From Hyphomicrobiales bacterium (GTDB lineage Bacteria; Pseudomonadota; Alphaproteobacteria; Rhizobiales; Rhizobiaceae), in the NCBI GenBank assembly GCA_900468805.1, contig UEIF01000035.1:106123-170122 (forward strand): a DNA stretch of 64,000 nt, in the 5' to 3' direction. The notes below the pieces were generated by a model that was not told the origin of the DNA, did not search any database, and saw only the letters and a program-made list of their open reading frames with translations. Position 1 is the stretch's first letter. Every line of letters begins with the position of its first letter. This document shows, piece by piece, positions 32,057 through 41,300 of this stretch. A program made the position numbers and the translations under genes.

Positions 32057-33943
32057 TCAGACTGCCCAGCAGGCGCAGCCGAGTGCGCCCCAGAAGCTCT
32101 TGAGATCGGAAACCGGCGCCTTCGAGCCCCAGGCATTGGCGTGGGCATGGCCGTGGACATTGCAATCATTGGCGCAGCCGCAGGAAGAGATCAGGCGGCG
32201 GTGCAGCGAGTTCTTGCCGGCACCTTCGGGTTCGCCCCAGGCGGCATAACCCTTGAAGCTGCGCACTGGTGACCAGTCGGGCATGGCGGGCGGCACTTCG
32301 TTCTCGTCCAGTGCGGCAAAGGTGCCGGCGCCATAGACGATCTTGCCGCCGACCATGGTCAGATCCGAGGTGAGGAAGGAGATTTCCTCTTCGGCGCAGG
32401 CGAAGAAATCCTTGTCCGGCACGATGAGATCGGCGAACTGGCCCTTTTCGATGCGGCCCTTCTTGCCTTCCTCGTTGGAGAACCAGGTGACGTTTTCGGT
32501 CCACATGCGCAGCGCCGTTTCGCGATCCAGGCAGTTGCGGCGCGGATAGATCGCCATGCCGCCGACGGTGCGGCCTGTGATCATCCAGGAGAGCGACACC
32601 CAGGGATTATAGGAGGCGACGCGGGTGGCATCGGTGCCGGCTGAAACCTTGACGCCTTTTTCCAGCATGCGAGCGACGGGCGGGGTGGCTTCGGCGGCGC
32701 CGTGACCGTAGCGCTCGACGAAATATTCGCCCTGGTAGGCCATGCGGTGCTGCACGGCGATGCCGCCGCCGAGAGCGGCGATCCGGTCGATCGACTGTTC
32801 GGAAATCGTCTCTGCGTGGTCGAAGAACCAGTTGAGGCCTTCGAGCGGAATATCCTGATTGACCTTTTCGAAGACATCGAGCGCACGGCTGATCGTCTCG
32901 TCATAGGTGGCGTGCAGGCGCCAGGGCCAGCGGTTTTCCGCAAGTACGCGTACGACCTCTTCCAGCTCGCCTTCCATTTCCGGCGGCATGTCGGGGCGCG
33001 GCTGGCGGAAATCCTCGAAATCGGCAGCGGAGAAGACGAGCATTTCGCCGGCACCGTTGTGGCGGAAGTAATCGGAGCCTTGCTTGTATTTCACCGAGGC
33101 GGTCCAGTTCAGGAAGTCTTCCTTCTCCTGCTTCGGCTTCTGGGTGAAGAGATTGTAGGCGAGGCGGACGGTCATCTGGCCGTCATCGGCAAGCTTCTGG
33201 ATGACGGCATAGTCATCGGGATAGTTCTGGAAGCCGCCGCCGGCATCGATGACGCCTGTTACCCCGAGGCGATTGAGCTCGCGCATGAAATGACGGGTGG
33301 AATTGACCTGATAGTCGAAGGGCAGTTTCGGACCCTTGGCGAGCGTCGAATAGAGGATGCCGGCATTGGGCTTGGCAAGCAGCAGGCCGGTCGGATTGCC
33401 TTTGATATCGCGGGTGATCTCGCCGCCCGGCGGGTTTGGCGTATCCTTTGTATAGCCGACGGCGCGAAGGGCTGCGCCGTTCAGCAGGGCGCGGTCATAA
33501 AGATGCAGGATGAAGACAGGGGTATCCGGAGCGACCGCGTTGATCTCTTCGATGGTCGGCAGGCGCTTTTCCGCGAACTGATGCTCAGTGAAGCCGCCGA
33601 CGATGCGGACCCATTGCGGCGGCGGGGTGATCGCCACCTGGCGCTTCAGCATGTCCATGGCATCGGTGAGCGATCGCACGCCATCCCAGCGCAACTCCAT
33701 ATTGTAGTTCAGGCCACCTCTGATGACGTGCGTGTGGTTGTCGATGAGGCCGGGAAGGACGCGTTTGCCCTTGAGGTCGACCACCTTCGTATCCGGCCCC
33801 TTGAGCGCCATGATCTCGGCGTCATGGCCGACAGCGAGGAACCTGCCATCCTTGACGGCGACGGCGCTGGCGGTCGGATTGGAGCGGTCGAGCGTGGTGA
33901 TCAGACCGTGATGCAGGATGAGGTCGGCGGTCGTGTTTTCCAT
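32057..33943 (-). CDS. YtcJ-like amidohydrolase with Cys/His-rich C-terminal tail
   Basis: This metal-dependent hydrolase of the amidohydrolase superfamily has 628 residues. The composite beta-sandwich opens with LILHHGLITTLDR and GKRVLPGLIDNHTHVIRGG, which holds the H-x-H metal pair. WRLHATYDETI, FFDHAETI and GTDATRVASYNPW give the later metal/catalytic His and Asp. Up to about residue 570 it looks like the YtcJ group, whose members act on exo-amides or carbamates. The last 42 residues are odd: CGCANDC, then HGHAHAN, and GCACW at the very end. The true substrate is unknown. The ATG at 33943 has GAGGACGAAG ahead. doxX follows and xapX precedes it. Confidence 0.9.
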   Translation of the reverse strand: MENTTADLILHHGLITTLDRSNPTASAVAVKDGRFLAVGHDAEIMALKGPDTKVVDLKGKRVLPGLIDNHTHVIRGGLNYNMELRWDGVRSLTDAMDMLKRQVAITPPPQWVRIVGGFTEHQFAEKRLPTIEEINAVAPDTPVFILHLYDRALLNGAALRAVGYTKDTPNPPGGEITRDIKGNPTGLLLAKPNAGILYSTLAKGPKLPFDYQVNSTRHFMRELNRLGVTGVIDAGGGFQNYPDDYAVIQKLADDGQMTVRLAYNLFTQKPKQEKEDFLNWTASVKYKQGSDYFRHNGAGEMLVFSAADFEDFRQPRPDMPPEMEGELEEVVRVLAENRWPWRLHATYDETISRALDVFEKVNQDIPLEGLNWFFDHAETISEQSIDRIAALGGGIAVQHRMAYQGEYFVERYGHGAAEATPPVARMLEKGVKVSAGTDATRVASYNPWVSLSWMITGRTVGGMAIYPRRNCLDRETALRMWTENVTWFSNEEGKKGRIEKGQFADLIVPDKDFFACAEEEISFLTSDLTMVGGKIVYGAGTFAALDENEVPPAMPDWSPVRSFKGYAAWGEPEGAGKNSLHRRLISSCGCANDCNVHGHAHANAWGSKAPVSDLKSFWGALGCACWAV

Positions 33944-33970
33944 AGTCTTCGTCCTCGAGCGCGAGCGTTA

Positions 33971-34255
33971 TCAGACCTTGTCGGAGGGCTTGATGTCGGC
34001 GGCCTTGATGTTTGAGAGCTGGCCGCCCTTCGGCAGGTGGCCGAACATGTGCGGCTTGATCTGGTTCAGCCATGAGACTGCGGCCGGCTCCTTGTTGATC
34101 AGCGTCTTGGCGAACGGAATGACCTGCTCGCCGACGAGGATGCCGAGCAGCCCGACGAGCGCGATCACGGGAGGAGCTGGCGAACGAACATTCAGCAGGC
34201 TGTAGACGATGCCGACGAGAAGGCCGGCGCCGAGGGAGAGGAGATAGATTTTCAT
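33971..34255 (-). CDS. XapX domain protein
   Basis: This small membrane protein of 94 residues has two hydrophobic helices at the N-terminus (MKIYLLSLGAGLLVGIVYSL and PPVIALVGLLGILVGEQVIP). They carry the short family motifs that define XapX (DUF1427), including VRSPAPPVIA. The tail is soluble. No function is known; XapX genes in other bacteria often sit beside amidohydrolase or isochorismatase-like genes, as here. The ATG at 34255 has GAGGATC ahead. It lies between the YcaC-like gene and the amidohydrolase gene on the same strand. Confidence 0.85.
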   Translation of the reverse strand: MKIYLLSLGAGLLVGIVYSLLNVRSPAPPVIALVGLLGILVGEQVIPFAKTLINKEPAAVSWLNQIKPHMFGHLPKGGQLSNIKAADIKPSDKV

Positions 34256-34342
34256 TGGATCCTCGATTCATTTCCGCCTTCAAGGAAGGGCGGCATGCAA
34301 GGCAGGCGGAGGCTGACCACAGACCGCCTTCGCCGATGGAGC

Positions 34343-35032
34343 TTACTTCGCCGGGTTCGGGCCGATGCGATCGCCGTGCTTGACGCGTTCGGGCGCCTTG
34401 TGGACATGGGTGTAGGCGTAATCGACGCCCATGCCGTAAGCGCCGGAATGCTCCTTCACGATGCCAGTCACGGCGTCATAGGTTTCGCGGCGAGCCCAGT
34501 CGCGCTGCCATTCTAGCAGCACCTGCTGCCAGGTGACGGGAACGCAGCCAGCCTGGATCATGCGGTCCATGGCGTATTTATGCGCATCGGCAGACGTGCC
34601 GCCGGAGGCATCGGCGACCATGTAGATTTCGTAATCGGTGTCGTGCATGCAGGAGAGCGCGAATGTCGTGTTGCAGACTTCGGTCCAGAGGCCTGAAACG
34701 ACGACTTTCTTGCGGCCGTTGGCAGCGTTCTTCGCCAGCGCGTCGCGGACGTTCTGATCGTCCCAGGAGTTCATCGAGGAACGTTCGAGAATCGTATTCT
34801 CGGGGAAGACGGCCAGCAGTTCCGGATAGGTGTGACCCGAGAAGGCTTCGGTCTCGACCGTGGTGATTGTGGTCGGTACCTTGAAGGTCTTGGCGGCTTT
34901 AGCGAGGCCGACGACGTTGTTCTTCAGGGTCTGGCGGTCGATGGACTGGACGCCGAAGGCCATCTGCGGCTGCTGATCGATGAAGATAAGCTGGCTGTTC
35001 TGGGGTGTGAGGACTTCAAGATATCCGGACAT
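34343..35032 (-). CDS. isochorismatase-like hydrolase (YcaC type)
   Basis: This cysteine hydrolase has 229 residues. The YcaC-type active site is visible as Asp19 (LIFIDQQPQMAFG), Arg84 (ILERSSMNSWDD) and Cys120 (SGLWTEVCNTTFA). The Arg in place of the Lys used by nicotinamidases separates YcaC-like enzymes, whose substrate is unknown. ASGGTSADAHKYAMDRMIQA and VPVTWQQVLLEWQRDWA are typical. The ATG at 35032 has GGGAGAA ahead. It is the first gene of the minus-strand cluster and lies divergent to the VOC gene at 35377, so the promoter is in the shared intergenic region. Confidence 0.9.
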   Translation of the reverse strand: MSGYLEVLTPQNSQLIFIDQQPQMAFGVQSIDRQTLKNNVVGLAKAAKTFKVPTTITTVETEAFSGHTYPELLAVFPENTILERSSMNSWDDQNVRDALAKNAANGRKKVVVSGLWTEVCNTTFALSCMHDTDYEIYMVADASGGTSADAHKYAMDRMIQAGCVPVTWQQVLLEWQRDWARRETYDAVTGIVKEHSGAYGMGVDYAYTHVHKAPERVKHGDRIGPNPAK

Positions 35033-35376
35033 TGGTCGTTCTCCCTGGTCATGAGGCCTTAAAGGCTGGAAATGTGTTGCCGGCATGCGTGCCCGAGAGG
35101 GGCAGGGCGTCGGTCGGCATCGCTTCCCCGCAAGAGCGAGGCCGCGTATCGCCGGCGAACCTACTTGGCAAAAACCAATTCCGATTGTTTGTTTTCACCC
35201 TCTTTTGTCGAAAATTGTCCTGACCTGCAGGGCCTCGTTGAGGCTTCGGAAGACCGAGAAAGGGGAGGCCGAAAACGGGAAACCGGTAAAATTCTCGTAC
35301 TTCGCTGTCGGGACGGGCGAGGCTCACGCGCCCTAGAGCCATGAACAGAGACCAACAGACCCAAGGAGGACGTTTC
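35033..35376. other. divergent promoter region of the hydrolase cluster and VOC gene
   Basis: These 344 bases hold no supported gene. The left part is GC-rich (a CCCGAGAGGGGCAGGGCGTC stretch) and the right part (35165-35230) is AT-rich and likely carries the promoters. AAGGAGGA at 35363-35370 is the ribosome site of the VOC gene. The AraC-type regulator encoded just downstream is a likely binder here; no clear operator repeat was seen. Confidence 0.5.
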
Positions 35377-35859
35377 ATGGTCAAGGTCATTTCACATCTC
35401 TGGTTTGCCGAAGGCGCTCGCGAGGCGGTCGAATTCTATGTCTCGCTCGTGCCCAATTCCGCGATCGGCGAGATCACCACCGTGCCGGCGGAAACGCCGA
35501 GCGGCCCTCCGGGCAGCGTCGAGATCGTGCAGTTCACGCTCGGCGGCCAGAATTTTGTCGCCATGCAGGCAGGGCCGTTCGAACCGTTCAACCATGCCTA
35601 TTCCGTGCAGGTCATGTGCGAAGATCAGGCGGAGGTCGACCGCATCTGGGATGGCTTCCTTGCCAACGGGGGCACGGCGGAACAATGCGGCTGGCTCAGG
35701 GATCGCTGGGGTCTTTCCTGGCAGATCGTACCCAAGGCGCTGATCGAGATGATGACCGGCACGCGCAAGGGTAATGCCAAGAACATGACCGAGGCGATGC
35801 TGCAGATGGTCAAGATCGACATTGCCACGCTGGAAAAGGCGTTTCAGGAGGCCGCCTGA
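35377..35859 (+). CDS. VOC family protein, PhnB/3-dmu-9 3-mt type
   Basis: This single-domain VOC protein has 160 residues. It shows the PhnB-like pattern: VISHLWFAEGAREAVEFYVSL, then VEIVQFTLGGQNFVAMQAGP and the ending WLRDRWGLSWQIVPKALIEMM. The domain is often named 3-demethylubiquinone-9 3-methyltransferase domain, but it has no methyltransferase fold. Such proteins frequently accompany stress or antibiotic-resistance regulons; the substrate is unknown. The ATG at 35377 has AAGGAGGA six bases ahead, better than the in-frame ATG at 35341. It is divergent from the YcaC-like gene and upstream of the AraC-type gene. Confidence 0.9.
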   Translation: MVKVISHLWFAEGAREAVEFYVSLVPNSAIGEITTVPAETPSGPPGSVEIVQFTLGGQNFVAMQAGPFEPFNHAYSVQVMCEDQAEVDRIWDGFLANGGTAEQCGWLRDRWGLSWQIVPKALIEMMTGTRKGNAKNMTEAMLQMVKIDIATLEKAFQEAA

Positions 35860-35883
35860 TATTTCAGGGAAGCGGTATGACGG

Positions 35884-35912
35884 ACGGCAGCCTCGGGAAC
35901 GGTGGCTGCCGT
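35884..35912 (+). terminator. probable terminator of the VOC gene
   Basis: The arms ACGGCAGCC (35884-35892) and GGCTGCCGT (35904-35912) form a perfect 9-bp stem with an 11-base loop. TTCGGTTT follows. If real, it argues that the AraC-type gene starts after it. Confidence 0.55.
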
Positions 35913-35984
35913 TTCGGTTTCCGTGAGTGGTTTTTGAGGGAAAATCATGCGATTGTGATAACGGGAGGCAATTCGAAAACGGGG

Positions 35985-36839
35985 GTGATTGAATTGGCAA
36001 CTCGGCCACAGATTTCATTGCTTAGAGCCGGCGCGGTTTCGATCGTGCGCATGCGCAGCAACAGCGCGGATCATAACGAAAGCGGGCCGATTCCCCAGGC
36101 GGATGCCTTCAGTGTCATCGCGCAATTGAAGTCCTTCGACAGCCATCGCCTCTGGCGCAGCGGCAAGCTCGTCTTCGAGGGCGGGCATTCCGAGGGAACG
36201 CTGGCCATCACCGATCTGGGCGAGGAATGGCGCTGCCATCACCGCTCCTCCTTCGACAATGTGCGTTTCAACATCTCGCGCCAGGGTCTCTCCGATTTCA
36301 GCTACGAGGCGGGGCGGCCGGGCTTCAAGGGGCTCGACTGCAAGCAGGGGCAGCTTGATCCTGTCGTGCAGGGGCTTGCCATGGCGCTCTTGCCGGCGTT
36401 GAGCCAGCCGGCGCATGCAAGTGCGCTTTTCATCGATCACGTCCTGCTGGCGCTGCAGGCGCATCTGGTGACCCGCTACGGCGGTGTCAGCTTGCCCGCG
36501 GAGCGTTCGGGTGGGCTCTCGGCCCGCCAGCTCAACATGGCGACCGCGTTTCTTGCCTCGCTGACCGCGCGGGAGGCGACGGTTTCCGATGTCGCGGCGC
36601 AATGTGGGCTTTCGACCAGCTATTTCATCCGCGCTTTCAAGAAATCGACCGGCCGCACGCCGCATCGCTGGCTGATGGAATATCGGGCGGAGAAGGCGCG
36701 GCAGATGCTGCTCGGTACGGCCTCCATCGCCGAGATCGCGGTTGCCTGCGGTTTTGCCGACCAGAGCCACCTGACGCGGGTCTTCACCGCGCTCAACGGA
36801 ATTTCGCCCGGAACATGGCGGCGGGAGCGGCGTATTTAA
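35985..36839 (+). CDS. AraC family transcriptional regulator
   Basis: The C-terminal part is a two-helix-turn-helix AraC DNA-binding domain: TVSDVAAQCGLSTSYFIRAF, then STGRTPHRWLMEYRAEKARQ, IAEIAVACGFADQSHLTRVF and ISPGTWRRERRI. The N-terminal part (ISLLRAGAVSIVRMRSNSAD) is a variable sensor domain. The start is uncertain. GTG 35985 gives 284 residues; an ATG at 35877 would give 320 but would include the hairpin at 35884-35912 as coding. Position suggests control of the VOC gene and the divergent hydrolase cluster, which is inference. Confidence 0.87.
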   Translation: MIELATRPQISLLRAGAVSIVRMRSNSADHNESGPIPQADAFSVIAQLKSFDSHRLWRSGKLVFEGGHSEGTLAITDLGEEWRCHHRSSFDNVRFNISRQGLSDFSYEAGRPGFKGLDCKQGQLDPVVQGLAMALLPALSQPAHASALFIDHVLLALQAHLVTRYGGVSLPAERSGGLSARQLNMATAFLASLTAREATVSDVAAQCGLSTSYFIRAFKKSTGRTPHRWLMEYRAEKARQMLLGTASIAEIAVACGFADQSHLTRVFTALNGISPGTWRRERRI

Positions 36840-36840
36840 A

Positions 36841-36900
36841 GCATGGTCCAGTTACGGACGGAAAACCGCTGCACGCTTTTGCCGGCACTACTCTAGCGCC
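36841..36900. repeat. RIME-like element, strongly diverged copy
   Basis: The word GGAAAACCGCTGCACGCTTT (36860-36879) followed by TTGCCGG and CTCTAGCGCC matches the core of the element at 58911-58955, but the outer arms have decayed. It lies just after the AraC-type gene. Confidence 0.5.
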
Positions 36901-37086
36901 ACTCAAGTAAAAGTGAGCGGACGGGTTATTTTCAAAGTCTGCTGATATTACAAATCCGTAATGACGGGTGGTTGCGCTTGCTGCCGGCCGGGGAAAGGTG
37001 CGATATTGTCGCACCAGCGAGACTTTTTGTCTCGTACGCCTCTTTCGACAGACCCTGGACAACCTCGAGTCCCTCCGGAGACGTGA

Positions 37087-38304
37087 ATGCCCTTTTGGAA
37101 GCAGTTTGTACTTTGTATCGTCGTCATCATGGCCGGCTTTGCCGCGTGGGTCTATTTTGTGCCCGGTGCCGGCGAGACGATGCGGAATGCAGGAATTCCC
37201 GACAATATCGTTTCCATGATTGCGCCCAAGGCCGACGAAACGGCTGATGCGCAGCAGGCACAAGGTCAGGGCGGTCAAGATCAGGGGCAAGGTCAGAGCC
37301 GTCGCAATGGCGGAGGTAACGGCGGTGGCGGTGGACGCAACGCAGCTACGCTCGTCGTCACGCAAGCCGTTGTTCAGGGCATCGTCAACGACCGGCTGAA
37401 CGCAATCGGCACGGGCGACGCGATCCGCTCCGTTGCGGTGACGCCGCAGGCGACGGGCACGATCCGCGAAATCCTCATCAAGTCAGGCGATATGGTCAAA
37501 CAGGGCCAGGTTCTCGCCAAGCTCGACAGCGAAGAGCAGGTGATTGCCCAGAGGCAGGCACAGGTGGCGCTGAACAGCGCGCTCGAGAAATCAAACCTCT
37601 ACCACAGTATCAAGTCCAGCGTTTCGCGCATGGACGTCTTCGATTCCGAGATCGCCGAGCAGAACGCGCGACTGCAGCTGCAGGCCGCCGAGCTCAATCT
37701 CACGCGCCGCAACATCGTGGCGCCGATCGACGGTATCGTCGGCATCGTGCCGGTCAATATCGGCGACAATGTCACCACCTCGACGCCGATCGTCACGCTG
37801 GACGACCGCACTGAAATACTCGTCGACTACTGGGTGCCGGAACGCTTCGCCAATACGGTTTCGGTCGGCCAGGGGGTCGAGGCGACGTCGGTGGCGCGGC
37901 CGGGCAAGGTGTTCTCCGGCGTGCTGGAAGCGGTCGATAACCGCATCGATCCGGCAAGCCGCACGCTGCGCCTGCGTGGACGCATCGACAACCGCTCGGA
38001 CGAGCTGCGCGCCGGCATGTCCTTTTCGGTCAGTATGAAGTTTGCCGGCGATAGATATCCCGCCGTCAACCCGCTCTCCGTGCAGTGGGATGCACAGGGC
38101 TCCTTCGTCTGGCAGGTGACCGACAACAAGTCGCACAAGGTGCGGGTCACGGTCGTGCAGCGCAATCCGGACTATGTGCTGGTCAACGCGGATCTTGATG
38201 ATGGCGATCAGATCGTCACGCAGGGCCTGCAGCGCGTGCGCGAGAACGGCGCTGTGCGCGTGGCGACCGATGTCGCCTCGAACGATAAGGTCGCCGCCCA
38301 ATGA
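37087..38304 (+). CDS. RND efflux periplasmic adaptor (membrane fusion protein)
   Basis: This periplasmic adaptor of 405 residues links the RND pump to an outer-membrane channel. An N-terminal transmembrane anchor (residues 5-25) is followed by a Gly/Gln-rich linker (GQGGQDQGQGQ and GGGNGGGGGR). The biotinyl-lipoyl halves are ATGTIREILIKSGDMVKQGQ and RRNIVAPIDGIVGIVPVNIG around a short coiled-coil hairpin. A beta-barrel domain follows (VDYWVPERFANTVSVGQGVEA). It resembles MdtA/MexA-like proteins without a lipobox. The stop overlaps the pump gene start as ATGA. Confidence 0.93.
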   Translation: MPFWKQFVLCIVVIMAGFAAWVYFVPGAGETMRNAGIPDNIVSMIAPKADETADAQQAQGQGGQDQGQGQSRRNGGGNGGGGGRNAATLVVTQAVVQGIVNDRLNAIGTGDAIRSVAVTPQATGTIREILIKSGDMVKQGQVLAKLDSEEQVIAQRQAQVALNSALEKSNLYHSIKSSVSRMDVFDSEIAEQNARLQLQAAELNLTRRNIVAPIDGIVGIVPVNIGDNVTTSTPIVTLDDRTEILVDYWVPERFANTVSVGQGVEATSVARPGKVFSGVLEAVDNRIDPASRTLRLRGRIDNRSDELRAGMSFSVSMKFAGDRYPAVNPLSVQWDAQGSFVWQVTDNKSHKVRVTVVQRNPDYVLVNADLDDGDQIVTQGLQRVRENGAVRVATDVASNDKVAAQ

Positions 38305-41300
38305 GCGTGACCGAGATCCACCACGACAAACCGGAATCCAGCAAGGCGAGCTTCACTGCGCTCTTCGTGCGCCGGCCGATCCTGGCGCTGGTCTTCAACA
38401 CGCTGATGGTGGTGGCCGGCCTTGCGGCCTATGTAGGCGTCGAAGTACGCGAGCTGCCTGATGTCGACCGGCCGGTCGTGACGGTTCGCACCGCCTTCGA
38501 CGGCGCTTCGCCGCAGACGGTCGACCAGGAATTGACCAAGGTCATCGAAGGCGCGGTCGCGCGCGTCAGCGGTCTCAAATCCATCTCTTCCAGTTCCCAG
38601 TTCGGCCAGAGCCGCGTGACGCTGGAATTTTCCGATTCCATCGATCTGGCCGTTGCCGCCAATGACGTGCGCGACGCCATCGGCCGCATCGCCCAGAACC
38701 TGCCCGACGAGGCGGATGCGCCGCAGATCGTCAAGGCGGACTCGGATTCTTCGGCGATCATGCGCCTTGCGGTGACGTCGGATACGCTCAACATGGACGA
38801 TCTGACGCTGCTCGTCGAAAACGAGGTGGTCGATCGTCTGGCCTCCGTGGACGGCGTTGCCGACGTCGAAGAATACGGCGATCAGGAAAAGGTCTTCCGC
38901 GTCGACGTCGATCAGAGCGCGCTTGCAAGCCGCGGGCTGACCATCGGCGATCTCACCAAGGCGCTCGACAATGCCGCGCTCGACGTGCCGGCCGGTTCGC
39001 TGAAGAGCCCGATGCAGGATATCGTGGTGCGCGCCACCGCAAGCCTGCAGACGCCTGAAGACTTCCAGAACGTCATCCTGCAGCACAATGTGCGCCTCGG
39101 TGACGTTGCGACCGTGACACTCGGGCCGCGTGACGGTGAGACGGCGCTGCGCTCCAACGGCAAGCCGGGCATCGGTCTCGGCATCATCCGCCAGGCGCAA
39201 TCCAATACGCTGAATATTTCCACCGGCATTCACGCTGCTGTCGACCAGCTTTCCAAGACGTTGCCGAAGGGCACGACGATCGCGATCACCAGTGACGACG
39301 CTGTGTTCATCGAGGGCGCGATCCACGAAGTGGTGCTGGCACTGCTGCTGTCGGCCGTCATCGTCACCATCGTCATCTACCTCTTCCTGCGCGACTGGCG
39401 CGCGACGCTGATCCCGTCCGTCTCGATGCCGGTGGCGCTGATCGGCACGCTGGCAGCGCTCTACATGGTCGGCTTCTCGATCAACATCCTGACGCTGCTC
39501 GCGATCGTTCTGGCAACCGGTCTCGTGGTCGACGACGCCATCGTCGTGCTCGAAAACATCGTGCGCCGGCGCTCCGAGGGCATGGGGCCGCGTGCGGCTG
39601 CCGTGCTCGGCACACGCGAGGTGTTCTTCGCGGTCATTGCGACGACGGCCACGCTTGCCGCCGTCTTCATTCCGCTGTCCTTCCTGCCGGGGCAGGTGGG
39701 TGGCCTGTTCCGCGAATTCGGTTTCGTGCTCGCCTTCTCGGTCGGCCTGTCGTCGATCGTGGCGCTGACGCTGTGTCCGATGCTCGCCTCGCGCATGCTG
39801 ACCAAGCCGATGATCGAGGATCACGGGTTGCTCGGCCGCTTCGGCGAGGCTTTCGCCCGCGTCTATAAATGGGGGCTGCATGCCTGCCTGAATGCACCCT
39901 TCATCGTCATCGTCTTTTCGCTCATCTTCGGTGCCGCCGCTGTGGTCGCCTTCGGTACGGTCAACAGCGAGCTGACGCCGGAGGAAGACCGCGCCATGGT
40001 GATGATGCGGCTAACGACGCCGCAAGGCTCCAGCCTCGACTATACGCGCGACAAGATGCAGTTGGTGGAGGAATACCTCCAACCGCTCGTCGACAGCGGC
40101 GACATCAGGAACATTTTCTCGATCTCCGGCCAGGGCGGCTCTTCCAATAGCGGCTTCATGGTCCTGACCTTGGCGCCTTGGGGCGAGCGTGACCGCACGC
40201 AGGCCGAGATCGTCCGCGACATCAACCAGGCGGCGTCAAAGGTGCCGGCGCTGCGTGGCAATGCGATTTCGTCGAACAGCCTGCGCATCCGCGGCGCCGG
40301 CAGCGGATTGCAGATGGCGCTGATCGGCAACGATCACGAGGCGCTGACGGCTGCTGCCGCCAAGCTGGTGCAGCAACTCGACGCGAGCGGCCAGTACGAC
40401 ACGCCGCGCCTGACCAACGAACCGTCGCAGGCGCAGGTCTCGGTCGCCATCGATCGCGAGCGGGCCTCCGACCTCGGCATCGACATAACAGGGCTTTCGA
40501 CCGCCATCCAGTCGCTGCTCGAGGGCCGCTCGGTGGTGGACGTCTTCGTCGGTGGCGAATCCTATCCAGTGCTTTTGACCTCGACGATGCGGCCGATCGA
40601 CGATCCGACCGATCTCGAAAACGTCTTCCTGAAGACCGGCGACGGCAAGATCGTACCGATGTCGGTCATCGCTTCGCTGAAGGAAGGCTCGGTCGCCCCG
40701 CAGCTCAACCGCGAACAGCAGCTCGCTTCTGTTGCGATCACCGCCGGCCTGAAGGAAGGCATGTCGCTCGGCGATGCCGTGAAGAACGTCACGCAGATGG
40801 CCGAGCCGCTGCTGCCGCCCGGCGCACGCTTGCTGCCGCTCGCTGAAGCCGCAACGCTCGAAGAGAATTCCAGTGGCATGGCGCTGACCTTCGGCTTTGC
40901 GATCGTCATCATCTTCCTGGTGCTTGCCGCACAGTTCGAAAGCGTATTGTCGTCGCTGATCATCATGTCGACGGTGCCGCTCGGCCTTGCCTGCGCCGTC
41001 TTCGCGCTTGTTATCACCGGCTCCAGCCTCAACATCTACAGCCAGATCGGCCTCGTGCTGCTTGTCGGCGTCATGGCGAAGAACGGCATCCTGATCGTGG
41101 AATTCGCCAATCAGCTGCGTGACCGTGGCGAAGATGTGCGCACTTCTATCGAGAAGGCCTGCGCGCTTCGTCTGCGTCCGGTCATGATGACGATGATCGC
41201 GACCATTCTTGGGGGTGTGCCACTGGTCTTTGCACATGGCGCGGGTGCCGAAGCACGCGTAGCGCTCGGCTGGGTGATCGTCGGCGGTCTCGGCTTTGCG

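Noticed and set aside
35877..35984. Extra N-terminal 36 codons of the AraC-type gene from ATG 35877
   Set aside because: This would place a 9-bp perfect hairpin, a likely terminator of the VOC gene, inside the coding region. A later start was preferred, without certainty.
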